Source of the DNA: Erysipelotrichaceae bacterium
GTDB lineage: Bacteria > Bacillota_I > Bacilli_A > Erysipelotrichales > Erysipelotrichaceae
Assembly: GCA_030528645.1 (NCBI GenBank)
Contig: JAUMYM010000008.1
Coordinates: 1-50,886, forward strand
Direction of reading: 5' to 3'
DNA: 50,886 bases
In this document: in pieces, positions 14,661-23,810 of the stretch
Layout: each line of letters begins with the position of its first letter
How positions within the stretch are numbered: the stretch's first letter is position 1
Position numbers and translations under genes: made by a program
The notes under the pieces: model-generated
What the model was told of the DNA's origin: nothing
Database searches by the model: none
What the model saw: only the letters and a program-made list of their open reading frames with translations

Positions 14661-17600
14661 AACATATTTTAATTATTTTTCCCTTGTAACAATATAATCC
14701 TTGATTGTCTTCCACATAATCTTTATAAGGTATATGAAAAGTAAATTGTTGTTGATAACCATCACCTAACCATAATAACGTAGAGCAAAAATAGTTATTT
14801 TTTAATATGGATTTATTATAATCATATGGATTTAAAAGTATGATTTGTTGTTCTTTTAAATTGGTAATCTCTTGATATTGATCAATAATTTTTATCTTGG
14901 TTACCTTATTTAATAATCGTTTATATTTTGTAAGTAAATCATCGTATAGGCTTGAAATCACTAGAATAGGTTGCATTGTAAAATCAAAGTATATGGATTG
15001 TAATGTTATTTCATCAATACCTAAAAGTAGCTTATTATCTTCATATTTCATAGTTATGGTTTTGGGCATTTCTAAAGTAAATGGAATATCTTTTTTTCGA
15101 TAGTTAAAGATAGATGGTTTACATAACTTAAAGATATATGGCATTGTTGTATAGTTAATGCCATCCAATTCACTTTCTAGCGTTGTCTTAATTACTTTAT
15201 TATAGATTGCCATTAATTCATTGGTATTACTTTTACCAATCACATAAGACTTAGAAGCAAGCTGAAACATATTAAAAGAAATGGAAGAGGAAATGGTTGT
15301 AAAAATCATAAACCTTAAAGCATACATACTATAATTTGCCATAATATTTAAAAGAAGTTCTTGTAGATGTGGATATAATTCTTTAAAGACATGATACCCA
15401 TTAATAATTACTAGGGTATCTTGTTGATTATTCATCAAATAATGAAACACTCTTTGTATCAATTCTTTTTGATAACCATCAATGTATAACCATAAAATGT
15501 GATAATCAAGATAGTCTTCAATACCAAAGCGATTAAAATCAATGAAGATAACACGATAATCAAACATGGATAATGATGTAAGAATGTTTTCAATACATCG
15601 ATGTCTAGATTCTTTAAAAAGAGAAAATATAAATGTGATTGGGTATTGTTTTAAATCGTGAATAAATAGCCCCTGTTTTGCTTGATCAATATAATCAATT
15701 TCTCCCATAATGATCTCGTATTTCTTTACATCATATTGATATTTATGTATTAGCTCTTCTTGATTACGTTCAGTTAAAGGCTTTTGCCAGATTGATCTTG
15801 CCTTGTATTGATTTGCATGCTTGATAATACTTTGCATAATACAATCAATTTCTTTTTTCATTGGTTTTTGTACAGCAATACTTTGTTTTTCAATCCTACA
15901 CCTAGAATTTAATAACGCTACTTTTAAAGTATCCTTCGGATTTTCAATGTTCATAGTACTTAGAGCTGCTTTGGCAAACTTAAGTTTCTGATCACAAAGA
16001 AAATAAAATTCTCCGGGATGTTTAATCATACTAGCTACATTAGACTCTATCATCTCTTTAGAATCTTGAGCTGTTTGCACTTTTAAACATAATTTAAATC
16101 TTGCATTAGACCATATCTGATCATCCACTACACCACTTGGTTTTTGTGTAGCAAGTAATAAATGTATTCCTAGTGATCTACCTATTCTTGAAATGGATAT
16201 TAAATCATGAATAAATTCAGGTTGTTGTTTTTTTAATTCAGCAAACTCATCTGCCACAACAATTAAATGTGATAATTTTATAAGCCCATACTCTTCTTTA
16301 TACAATTGCTGATATAAATCGATATTCATCACTGGCTCATTTGTTCTATCAATCATTTTTTTAAAAGCTTCTTGACGTAATTGAACTTCTTTCTTTAGTG
16401 CCAATATACTTCTTTGTATTTGTTCAGGTTGAATATTCGATATACTTCCAACCAAATGAGGTAATACATACTGATCATTTTCAAACGCTAAACTTATACC
16501 TCCTCCTTTATAATCAATAATAATGAATTGCACATCACTTGGATGATAATTCATTGCCAAAGATAAAATTAAAGTTATTAGCAACTCACTTTTTCCACTT
16601 CCAGTACTACCAGCAATCAAACCATGGGGACCCATACCTTTTTCATGTAAATCTATTTGAAACAAAGTATGTTGTACCTTACCAAGGTTAGCTTTTAATC
16701 CATGATATGGTTTATTTAATCGATAGTTTCTTTCAATTTGAGTAAGATCTTGAATATCCAATATCGATAAGCATCCTTCTTTTACATTATGATTTAGATA
16801 TGTATTAGAGATATATAAATTTAAAGTATTAAAATCAATATCAATTAAATCATAGATATTGGTTTGATATTCCATACCATTTATTACAATAGTATTATGA
16901 AATTGATCATTATAGATGATACATTCACTATGAATATTTACTTTTTCTTTAGAAGTTACTAAATGGACATAAGATAGCTTTTTAAGTGAAAAATCATATT
17001 CAAAGTTGCAACTTTGAACAAAAACAATGGTTGGTAAGTCTTGAATGTAAATGTAGTTATCTTGATATTCTTGTTGTGATGTAAACACAAAATGGGCATA
17101 TTTATTCCTAACAAACGGTATAGTATTTAGATATGGATGTCTTTTTAAAAAGAATGCATCACATAATACGATAATTTGTAAAACATCATAACCATGATAG
17201 CAAACCAACTGCAATAAAATATACTTAAACATATATTCATTTTTGGAACATAAAGTAATATGCCTATACTTTTTTAAATCTAGTATAAACATGGAATGTT
17301 CATTCCTACTCAGTTTTTCTTTAAACCATTCTATTCTAGAATGCAATTCATCTTCATCCATTAATGTATTTGGATACTTAAGATGATATTCTTCCTTTGA
17401 TTGTCCAAATCCTAAGGAAATAGTTAAAAAATCACTATGCGACGGTAAACGTTGAAATAAAGTTGGTAAACGATTAACAATCATTTCATGCATATCATTG
17501 ATATTGGCATAATTTTCAATACGTTGCTTTAAGATATTTTTAGTTTTACTTTTATATTCTTTTAATAATGCTTCTAAATAGGCTACATAACGCTTCTTAC

Positions 17601-18426
17601 GTTTTTGATTGTGTTTCTTAACACCTTTATGTTCAAAATAGCGTTGTAGTGGATTCCACAGTATGGTACTAATAAACATGGTAATCGGTAGAATTAACAT
17701 AGGTATAATTTCAATTATTTTTCTTCTATTCAATAATGCATTGTAAAAAGTAAGTCCACCTACCGATAAAGAAGCCAATGACATTGTTAAAGCCGGTCCC
17801 ATTTGTATTACAAAAGGATTTTTATGATACTCTAAATAACGCATTGGTTCTTTTAATGTAATCGTTGTTTCCATCTCTTCCACATATCTACGATAGTGCT
17901 TAAAAAAAGAGATTGTATTTATGGTAGATTGAAAATTATATTGTGGTTTATATGGTTTTAAATCACAGAAAAAATTACATGCAATGAATTGGTCATGGTA
18001 AATAATTTTATAATATTTAAAATCGATATAATCAAAGTTTTTTAATAATCCTTCTTTCGTATATTCATCATTAAGAAATACTTCCACATTAGAGCGTAGA
18101 TAGCCATCTATAATAGATAATCGTAATTTATTTTTCACTATATCATCACTATGTTTATAGTAATGATATTCCATTGGAAGGTCGATGATTTCAATCGTAA
18201 TTGGATAGTATATATCTTGGCAATCTATTTTATATTTTGACTTAATAAATGGTAATTTTTGTTTTAACTGGATGTTTAAATGTTGTGATAATTGAATCAT
18301 CAATTGTTGGTCATAATATACTTCAACTGTTCCATTCATCAATGAAAAAGAAGTTTTAAATCCTTCTTTTTCGATTAATGCAACATCCGTTTTATGTTGA
18401 TTTTCAATGAGACGTAGATACTTCAT
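14626..18426 (-). CDS. essC: EssC-like FtsK/SpoIIIE ATPase of a type VII secretion system
   Basis: A 1266-residue membrane ATPase expected to drive export of WXG100 proteins. The N-terminal 190 residues resemble tandem FHA-like domains, followed by two membrane segments (about 208-265). The first ATPase domain is intact: Walker A GSTGSGKS at 606-613, the EssC-type IIIDYKGGG just after it, Walker B with D726-E727, and LLLATQKPSG. The region from about 860 to 1266, where EssC has domains D2 and D3, shows no Walker A; FIFSLFKESRHR stands roughly where one is expected. Usual EssC length is about 1,480. It overlaps the lipoprotein gene by 23 bp. Confidence 0.88.
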   Translation of the reverse strand: MKYLRLIENQHKTDVALIEKEGFKTSFSLMNGTVEVYYDQQLMIQLSQHLNIQLKQKLPFIKSKYKIDCQDIYYPITIEIIDLPMEYHYYKHSDDIVKNKLRLSIIDGYLRSNVEVFLNDEYTKEGLLKNFDYIDFKYYKIIYHDQFIACNFFCDLKPYKPQYNFQSTINTISFFKHYRRYVEEMETTITLKEPMRYLEYHKNPFVIQMGPALTMSLASLSVGGLTFYNALLNRRKIIEIIPMLILPITMFISTILWNPLQRYFEHKGVKKHNQKRKKRYVAYLEALLKEYKSKTKNILKQRIENYANINDMHEMIVNRLPTLFQRLPSHSDFLTISLGFGQSKEEYHLKYPNTLMDEDELHSRIEWFKEKLSRNEHSMFILDLKKYRHITLCSKNEYMFKYILLQLVCYHGYDVLQIIVLCDAFFLKRHPYLNTIPFVRNKYAHFVFTSQQEYQDNYIYIQDLPTIVFVQSCNFEYDFSLKKLSYVHLVTSKEKVNIHSECIIYNDQFHNTIVINGMEYQTNIYDLIDIDFNTLNLYISNTYLNHNVKEGCLSILDIQDLTQIERNYRLNKPYHGLKANLGKVQHTLFQIDLHEKGMGPHGLIAGSTGSGKSELLITLILSLAMNYHPSDVQFIIIDYKGGGISLAFENDQYVLPHLVGSISNIQPEQIQRSILALKKEVQLRQEAFKKMIDRTNEPVMNIDLYQQLYKEEYGLIKLSHLIVVADEFAELKKQQPEFIHDLISISRIGRSLGIHLLLATQKPSGVVDDQIWSNARFKLCLKVQTAQDSKEMIESNVASMIKHPGEFYFLCDQKLKFAKAALSTMNIENPKDTLKVALLNSRCRIEKQSIAVQKPMKKEIDCIMQSIIKHANQYKARSIWQKPLTERNQEELIHKYQYDVKKYEIIMGEIDYIDQAKQGLFIHDLKQYPITFIFSLFKESRHRCIENILTSLSMFDYRVIFIDFNRFGIEDYLDYHILWLYIDGYQKELIQRVFHYLMNNQQDTLVIINGYHVFKELYPHLQELLLNIMANYSMYALRFMIFTTISSSISFNMFQLASKSYVIGKSNTNELMAIYNKVIKTTLESELDGINYTTMPYIFKLCKPSIFNYRKKDIPFTLEMPKTITMKYEDNKLLLGIDEITLQSIYFDFTMQPILVISSLYDDLLTKYKRLLNKVTKIKIIDQYQEITNLKEQQIILLNPYDYNKSILKNNYFCSTLLWLGDGYQQQFTFHIPYKDYVEDNQGLYCYKGKIIKICYANEYYDLCKD

Positions 18427-20398
18427 CTTGTACTAATACACTTAAAGCTGTGTGATATTTTTGATCTTTGGTTTTTATGGTAATCATGGTGCTTCCTTTA
18501 TTTATGCCTGTAATCAATCCTTTTTCATCGACATCAGCTACTTTACGATCTTTACTTTCAAACAGCAAATCATTTACTTGATAGTTACTTGGTAAACCTT
18601 TAATATGAATTCTTACGTTTTTATTTTTAACGATTAAATAATTATAACGATCTACTAGGATTTTATTTGCATTTAATAAAGGTACTTCTAACGGTTTAAA
18701 ACTAGTTTTATGTTCAACGGTACACTTTGGTACAAAGAGCCAATTTTCTAAATGTGTGTATTTGTTTTTGAAAATTTGATGTTTATCGTCTAAAAGTTCA
18801 AACGTTTTCCCTAAATTAAAACGTCCAAGCAATGTATTTTGCGAGTTGACTGTTATATTCAATAGCCAATGTAACGATAAATCTCCACAAATCTGAATAT
18901 TGGAATACTTTTTACTTAACTCATCAAGATAGTCCATTGGTAAATCACTTGGTTCACTGCTTACTTGATTGTTAGTATCAAATATATGAATCGTTGACTG
19001 TATTAATCCTTTTATACCAGCTTTTAAACCTATATCCATAATTGGTTGTCCAAGCACCCTCAATGCAGCTTGCAATCCAACATATCCATTAAAACTCGCT
19101 TTTAACACAAAATCTAAATCACCATCAAAATCATTTAGAAAACGAAAATGACCATCTTTTATTTCAAATCCATAACGATTATTAGTATCAAAAGTTAATT
19201 CCACTCTTCCACTTGCATAAATATGAAGATTTAATGTTAAATACATATCAGCAATGGGAGCATTGGGTAATGAAACTTTTAATTTCAATATTGGTATAGT
19301 AATATCAGTAATTTCTTTATCTTTTTGAAACGACTTTGTAATTGTTGTAAAGAATTGACTGACATCTTTATGTAGATGTTTATATACATCAATATAGTTT
19401 GATCTATTTAAACCAAAACTACTTAATGTTTTAAAATCCAATCGAAAATATGCATTTTGTAAATTTTTGTATTCATAATTTGGTTGTATATCATAGACAT
19501 CCAGTTCTCCAAATAGATTATAGTTTCCATTCACTTTCTTTGAAACGTATACATGAATTTTATTTTTATGAATAGAATAACTAACTTTAAAATCTTTATA
19601 TACAAATTCTTTTACCTTATTAACTTGAGTTGAAATATAATTCTTTTCCACAAGATCTTGAATATTAAGTGTTTCTTTGACATCATGTAAATCAATAATA
19701 TCTGTATCTTCAAGATTTAATACAAAACTACCCGATAACTTCATATTTTTCAAAACATCTTCCAATACAACATCTTTAATTTGAAGTTCATAATATTCTT
19801 CTTTTTCAATAACATCAACAACTTCTTTTAATACGTATCCATCATTACTTTGATATTGAATAACATCTCCTTGACTAACAGTCTTATCCGTGATAATTTT
19901 TTCATCTTTAACAATTCCTTCAATCTCAATGACATCTGTTTTATAATCAATTTCAAAATGATCTTCAAATACCTTATGATTTAATTTTTCTTTTATAAAT
20001 GCAATCGCATTTGTCGCTTCTTGCTCTTCCACATAGTCAGATTCATTTTGAACTACTTTGCACGGTTCATAATTATCGATAATTAAACGTTTTATAGTTA
20101 TGCAATAATAGTCTCTTGTAAGATAGTCATCTAATTTAAAAGTATCTATATCTTCAATAACACCCCAATTATTTAATGCAACTACAATATCATAGGCTTC
20201 ATCATGTTTTAACGAAAGAAATTGTTCTTGTACATTTTGGTTATCTTTAATATTTAAGTTATCACTGATAAGTGTAAACCAATCTCTAACAGTTATAAAA
20301 TCTTGATGTATTGTTTGTTTACAACCACTTAAGCAAGTAATCAATATGGTGATTATAAAATACAAACAATACTTCTTAAATTTAAAAACTTGATGCAT
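18404..20398 (-). CDS. Lipoprotein with C-terminal Big2-like domain, in the type VII cluster
   Basis: About 664 residues. The start KFKKYCLYFIITILITCLSGC has a positive n-region, a hydrophobic core and a lipobox LSGC, so it is probably lipid-anchored outside the membrane (motif shown shortened: LITCLSGC). The middle is rich in beta strands and charged residues and is not recognised. The last 75 residues look like a Big2 immunoglobulin-like domain (KDRKVADVDEKGLITGINKG). I chose ATG 20398; a TTG at 20419 is possible but would put extra residues before the signal peptide. It overlaps the WXG100 gene by 17 bp and essC by 23 bp. It occupies the place of EsaA/EssA/EssB in other clusters. Confidence 0.75.
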   Translation of the reverse strand: MHQVFKFKKYCLYFIITILITCLSGCKQTIHQDFITVRDWFTLISDNLNIKDNQNVQEQFLSLKHDEAYDIVVALNNWGVIEDIDTFKLDDYLTRDYYCITIKRLIIDNYEPCKVVQNESDYVEEQEATNAIAFIKEKLNHKVFEDHFEIDYKTDVIEIEGIVKDEKIITDKTVSQGDVIQYQSNDGYVLKEVVDVIEKEEYYELQIKDVVLEDVLKNMKLSGSFVLNLEDTDIIDLHDVKETLNIQDLVEKNYISTQVNKVKEFVYKDFKVSYSIHKNKIHVYVSKKVNGNYNLFGELDVYDIQPNYEYKNLQNAYFRLDFKTLSSFGLNRSNYIDVYKHLHKDVSQFFTTITKSFQKDKEITDITIPILKLKVSLPNAPIADMYLTLNLHIYASGRVELTFDTNNRYGFEIKDGHFRFLNDFDGDLDFVLKASFNGYVGLQAALRVLGQPIMDIGLKAGIKGLIQSTIHIFDTNNQVSSEPSDLPMDYLDELSKKYSNIQICGDLSLHWLLNITVNSQNTLLGRFNLGKTFELLDDKHQIFKNKYTHLENWLFVPKCTVEHKTSFKPLEVPLLNANKILVDRYNYLIVKNKNVRIHIKGLPSNYQVNDLLFESKDRKVADVDEKGLITGINKGSTMITIKTKDQKYHTALSVLVQDEVSTSH

Positions 20399-20675
20399 TT
20401 GAATTAATTGTTGTTTCAATTGTTGAATATGTATTTGCAGTAAATTCTAAGAATTTTGCATACGATTCTATGATTTCCTTATCTTCTTCAAATACATTTG
20501 AAAAGTTAGAAAAACGACTACGAATCGTTTCGGAACCTTCACTCATCCATACGAGACTTAAATCTTGCATTTCCTTTTTAACCTTTAACAATGCTTCATA
20601 CATATTGTTGTTGATACTACGAATGGTGGAAGCTAAGTTATTTACTTCATCCATTGTAATTTTAATTTCATCCAT
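20382..20675 (-). CDS. WXG100-like secreted protein (WMS variant)
   Basis: A 97-residue, almost entirely helical protein with two helices joined by a turn at W43-M-S. This is the position of the WXG motif, here with Ser for Gly. It has no signal peptide, as expected for a type VII substrate. The second helix ends in YSTIETT, loosely like the YxxxE export signal. AGGAGG precedes ATG 20675. It lies 9 bp after the first WXG100 gene, and the two probably pair as a heterodimer. Confidence 0.8.
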   Translation of the reverse strand: MDEIKITMDEVNNLASTIRSINNNMYEALLKVKKEMQDLSLVWMSEGSETIRSRFSNFSNVFEEDKEIIESYAKFLEFTANTYSTIETTINSNASSF

Positions 20676-20684
20676 AATATCCTC

Positions 20685-20984
20685 CTAATTCACTAAAGCC
20701 TTAGCTTGATTATAAATTTCATCTTGAGTTTCACGATATGCACGTGCCGTATTCTTTAAAAATTCACTGTACTGCGTCATGATGTTACTTAATTGTTTTA
20801 AGTCATCATGAAATCCTTTAATTTGATTTGAAAAAGCAAGATTATCTTTTCCATTCCAATTGTTTTGCATCGTATCTACCGCTTGAAACAATTGATTGAA
20901 TAGTCGTTGATATTCTTGATTTAACGAATCGATGATGGATGCTGAAGCATCCAAACGTTGTGGTTGACATATAATTTGTCTCAT
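20685..20984 (-). CDS. WXG100 family secreted protein (EsxA-like)
   Basis: A 99-residue helical hairpin protein with the classic motif W43-N-G in NNWNGKDNLAFSNQI. A C-terminal AYRETQDEIY resembles the family's Y-x-x-T-D/E signal. It has no signal peptide. AAGGAGGAAT lies 7 bases before ATG 20984. It is the first gene of the cluster, directly after the rbfA terminator, so its promoter should lie within 20985-21040. TATAAA near 21009-21014 (minus strand) is a possible -10 box with a weak TTAAGA 18 bp upstream. Confidence 0.88.
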   Translation of the reverse strand: MRQIICQPQRLDASASIIDSLNQEYQRLFNQLFQAVDTMQNNWNGKDNLAFSNQIKGFHDDLKQLSNIMTQYSEFLKNTARAYRETQDEIYNQAKALVN

Positions 20985-21030
20985 AGTATTCCTCCTTCAT
21001 CCCTTTATAGTCACTCAGCAATCAATGTCT

Positions 21031-21071
21031 TAAAAAATAAAAACCATATATAGAATTCCTATATATGGCTT
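21031..21071 (-). terminator. Intrinsic terminator of the rimP-rbfA operon
   Basis: Perfect 10-bp stem CCATATATAG/CTATATATGG (21044-21068) with a 5-base loop, followed on the minus strand by TTTTTATTTTTT. It lies 5 bp after the rbfA stop. Confidence 0.85.
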
Positions 21072-21075
21072 TATG

Positions 21076-21414
21076 TTATTGTTTTGTTTGACTAATAATG
21101 GAATCAATCAGTTGTCCTTTTTCAATCGAATCATCAAGAACAAAAATTAATTCTGGAACTTTACGCATACTTAACTTTGAACCAAGTTGACTACGAATAT
21201 ACCCTTTCGCATGATTTAACGCCTTCAATCCAGCTTGTTTTCTTTCATATTTGCCAATAAAAGATACATAAATTTTAGCATAACTATAGTCATTGGTTAC
21301 CTCGACATCTGTAATGGTGCAAAATCCTACATTTGGATCTTTTAAATCAAATTGTATGATTTCACTTATATCTTTTTTAATAATCGATGCTACTCGATGT
21401 TGACGTACTGCCAT
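21076..21414 (-). CDS. rbfA: Ribosome-binding factor A
   Basis: A 112-residue KH-like protein needed for 30S maturation and 16S 5'-end processing. It shows the family pattern RVASIIKKDISEII near the start, DVEVTNDYSYAKIYVSF in the middle and KVPELIFVLDDSIEKG near the end. Length is typical. The ATG overlaps the infB stop, so translation is coupled. It is the last gene of the operon. Confidence 0.95.
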   Translation of the reverse strand: MAVRQHRVASIIKKDISEIIQFDLKDPNVGFCTITDVEVTNDYSYAKIYVSFIGKYERKQAGLKALNHAKGYIRSQLGSKLSMRKVPELIFVLDDSIEKGQLIDSIISQTKQ

Positions 21415-23249
21415 TATTTCACTGGTACTTGTTGATCAATATATGCTTCAACAATATCACTTTCTTTAATATCATTATAATTTTCAATCGTTAATCCACA
21501 ATCATAACCAGCGCTTACTTCTTTGGCATCATTTTGGAAACGTTTCAAGGAACCTAAACGACCTGTATAAGCAACTACACCATTACGAATTAAACGTACA
21601 TTACAGTCTTTTGTAAGTTTGCCATCCGTAACCATACATCCAGCAATCGTACCAACTTTTGATACTTTATAGATTTGACGAACTTCCGCTTGTCCAATTA
21701 CCACTTCTTCATATACCGGAGCAAGCATCCCCTTCATCGCTAATTCCATTTCTTCAATGGCTTTATAGATAATATTATGTAATCGAATTTCAACGCCTTC
21801 TTCTTCTGCTTTTTTACGGACATTTGCATCTGGACGTACATTGAATCCATAAATAACCGCTTTTGATGCACTTGCAAGCATGACATCAGATTCACTAATC
21901 GCTCCTGCAGTACTACGAATAACATTAACTTTCACACCATCTACATCAATCTTTTCCAGTGATGCTTTTACAGCTTCTGCTGAACCTTGAACATCGGCTT
22001 TAACGATAAGTGGAACTTCTTTTACATCTCCTGCTTCAATTTGAGCAGCTAAATCTTCTAAAGACATTGCACTTGTTGACTTACGTTCTTGTTCAATTTT
22101 AGCTTGTGCTCTTTTTTCAGCTACAAAACGAGCCTCTTTTTCACTATCAAAGACTTTAAAGACATCTCCTGCAACCGGAATATCATTTAACCCAATAATT
22201 TCAACTGGAGTTGCTGGTAAAGCTGTTTTAATTTCCATCCCCATATCATTTGTCATCTTACGAACACGTCCAAAACAAGCTCCAACAACTAAACTATCTC
22301 CAGCTTTTAAGGTACCATTTTGAACAAGTAACGTTGTTACCGGTCCTCTACCTTTATCTAATTTTGCTTCAATAACTGTTCCATAACCTGCACGATTTGG
22401 ATTTGCTTTAATTTCACTTACTTCTGCCAATACTAAGATATTTTCTAAAATATCCTTAATACCTTCACCTTTTTTAGCACTGATTTTTACAAAGCTTGTT
22501 TCTCCGCCCCATTCTTCCGGGATTAATCCTAAATCTGCCATTTCATTCATAACACGATCAGGATTTGCTGATGGCTTATCCATTTTATTTACTGCCACAA
22601 TAATTGGAACATTTGCAGCCTTTGCATGATCTACTGCTTCTTTTGTTTGAGGCATGACACCATCATCGGCAGCAACCACAATAATACACAAGTCAGTAAC
22701 TTTAGCCCCACGAGCACGCATTGCTGTAAAAGCTTCGTGTCCTGGAGTATCTAAAAACGTTACTTTCTTACCATTTACAGTGACTTGGTAAGCACCAATA
22801 TGTTGTGTGATTCCACCAAATTCACCATCAACAACCTTTGTTTTACGAATGGCATCCAACAATGTTGTTTTACCATGGTCAACATGTCCCATAATCGTAA
22901 CAATTGGTGGACGTTCCTTCAATAATTTTGGATCATCTATAATATCATCTTCAAGAGAATTTTCTTCTTTCACTACTTCTTTTTCACATTCAATACCATA
23001 CTCTAGACAAACTAATTGAATGGTTTCATCATCTAATGAAGTATTAATTGTTACCATCTTTGATAACATAAATAATAACTTAATAATTTCACTGGCATTT
23101 TTATGCATTAACTCTGCAAGTTCTTTAACTGTAATACCTTCTTGATACGTAATATGAGTTACTGCTTCTACCTTCTTACTATTGAAATTACTATGGTTAT
23201 TCTTATTATGTGGACGTTTATTTCCACTTTTTCTTACTTGTTTTGCCAT
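21414..23249 (-). CDS. infB: Translation initiation factor IF-2
   Basis: A 611-residue GTPase that delivers initiator tRNA to the 30S subunit. G1 GHVDHGKTT is at 121-129, followed by DTPGHEAF and NKMDK; domains II, III and IV follow as usual. The N-terminal part before the G domain is only about 110 residues, much shorter than in E. coli or B. subtilis, and holds one IF2_N segment (about 33-85). GAGGGTG lies 7 bases before ATG 23249. The gene ends in an overlap with rbfA. Confidence 0.97.
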   Translation of the reverse strand: MAKQVRKSGNKRPHNKNNHSNFNSKKVEAVTHITYQEGITVKELAELMHKNASEIIKLLFMLSKMVTINTSLDDETIQLVCLEYGIECEKEVVKEENSLEDDIIDDPKLLKERPPIVTIMGHVDHGKTTLLDAIRKTKVVDGEFGGITQHIGAYQVTVNGKKVTFLDTPGHEAFTAMRARGAKVTDLCIIVVAADDGVMPQTKEAVDHAKAANVPIIVAVNKMDKPSANPDRVMNEMADLGLIPEEWGGETSFVKISAKKGEGIKDILENILVLAEVSEIKANPNRAGYGTVIEAKLDKGRGPVTTLLVQNGTLKAGDSLVVGACFGRVRKMTNDMGMEIKTALPATPVEIIGLNDIPVAGDVFKVFDSEKEARFVAEKRAQAKIEQERKSTSAMSLEDLAAQIEAGDVKEVPLIVKADVQGSAEAVKASLEKIDVDGVKVNVIRSTAGAISESDVMLASASKAVIYGFNVRPDANVRKKAEEEGVEIRLHNIIYKAIEEMELAMKGMLAPVYEEVVIGQAEVRQIYKVSKVGTIAGCMVTDGKLTKDCNVRLIRNGVVAYTGRLGSLKRFQNDAKEVSAGYDCGLTIENYNDIKESDIVEAYIDQQVPVK

Positions 23250-23251
23250 AA

Positions 23252-23554
23252 TTACACCCTCTTTCTTAATAGTTCTTTAAATCTATCAGCAAATCCTACA
23301 TCAGTAATTCCAATGACCATATTGTTATAAGAACCAATGGCATTACTTAAATATTCACTATTAAACTCAAGACTATATGCAATTTTATAGCTATTTGCTT
23401 TATCGGTATACCGTTTTATTGTATTGTCTGAAGCATCGTTTGCAATAAATAACAAATGTACTTTCTTTTTAAGAATTGCATCTAAAGCTGTTTGTCCTAA
23501 AACAATTTTTCCAGCCCTTTTTGCAAGACCCAATAAATTAAACAGTTGATCCAT
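23252..23554 (-). CDS. ylxQ: YlxQ, L7Ae-family RNA-binding protein
   Basis: A 100-residue L7Ae/L30e-like protein: [20 protein letters not shown] is at the N-terminus and [12 protein letters not shown] at about 34-45. Relatives bind K-turn RNA. It overlaps rnpM by 17 bp and ends 2 bp before infB. This is the usual place of ylxQ in Firmicute nusA-infB operons. Confidence 0.9.
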   Translation of the reverse strand: MDQLFNLLGLAKRAGKIVLGQTALDAILKKKVHLLFIANDASDNTIKRYTDKANSYKIAYSLEFNSEYLSNAIGSYNNMVIGITDVGFADRFKELLRKRV

Positions 23555-23807
23555 TTCGTATAATACTCTTTAATTCCTCAATTACTTCTTCTGTTAATAC
23601 AACATCCAATGCCCGATTAATGCATCCTTTTTTTATTGCAATATTTAAAGCGTCAAGATTATTTTGAATATAGGCTCCTTTGCCATTTAACTTACCAGTT
23701 AAATCTACCTTTAATTCTCCAGTAGGTGTTTTTACAATACGAATCAATTCCTTCTTAGGGAATTGTTGATTGGTCGCAACACATTTACGCATCGGAATCT
23801 TTTTCAT
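23538..23807 (-). CDS. rnpM: RnpM (YlxR), RNase P modulator
   Basis: An 89-residue YlxR-family protein with the family signature MRKCVATNQQFPKKELIRIV and a basic GKLNGKGAYI segment. YlxR was renamed RnpM for its binding to RNase P RNA in B. subtilis. The ATG lies 3 bp after the nusA stop, and the gene overlaps ylxQ. Confidence 0.92.
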   Translation of the reverse strand: MKKIPMRKCVATNQQFPKKELIRIVKTPTGELKVDLTGKLNGKGAYIQNNLDALNIAIKKGCINRALDVVLTEEVIEELKSIIRNGSTV

Positions 23808-23810
23808 ACA

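Noticed and set aside
20985..21040. Clear promoter for the type VII-like cluster
   Set aside because: A TATAAA is present, but the best -35 (TTAAGA, 18 bp away) is weak, so I did not list it as a separate feature.
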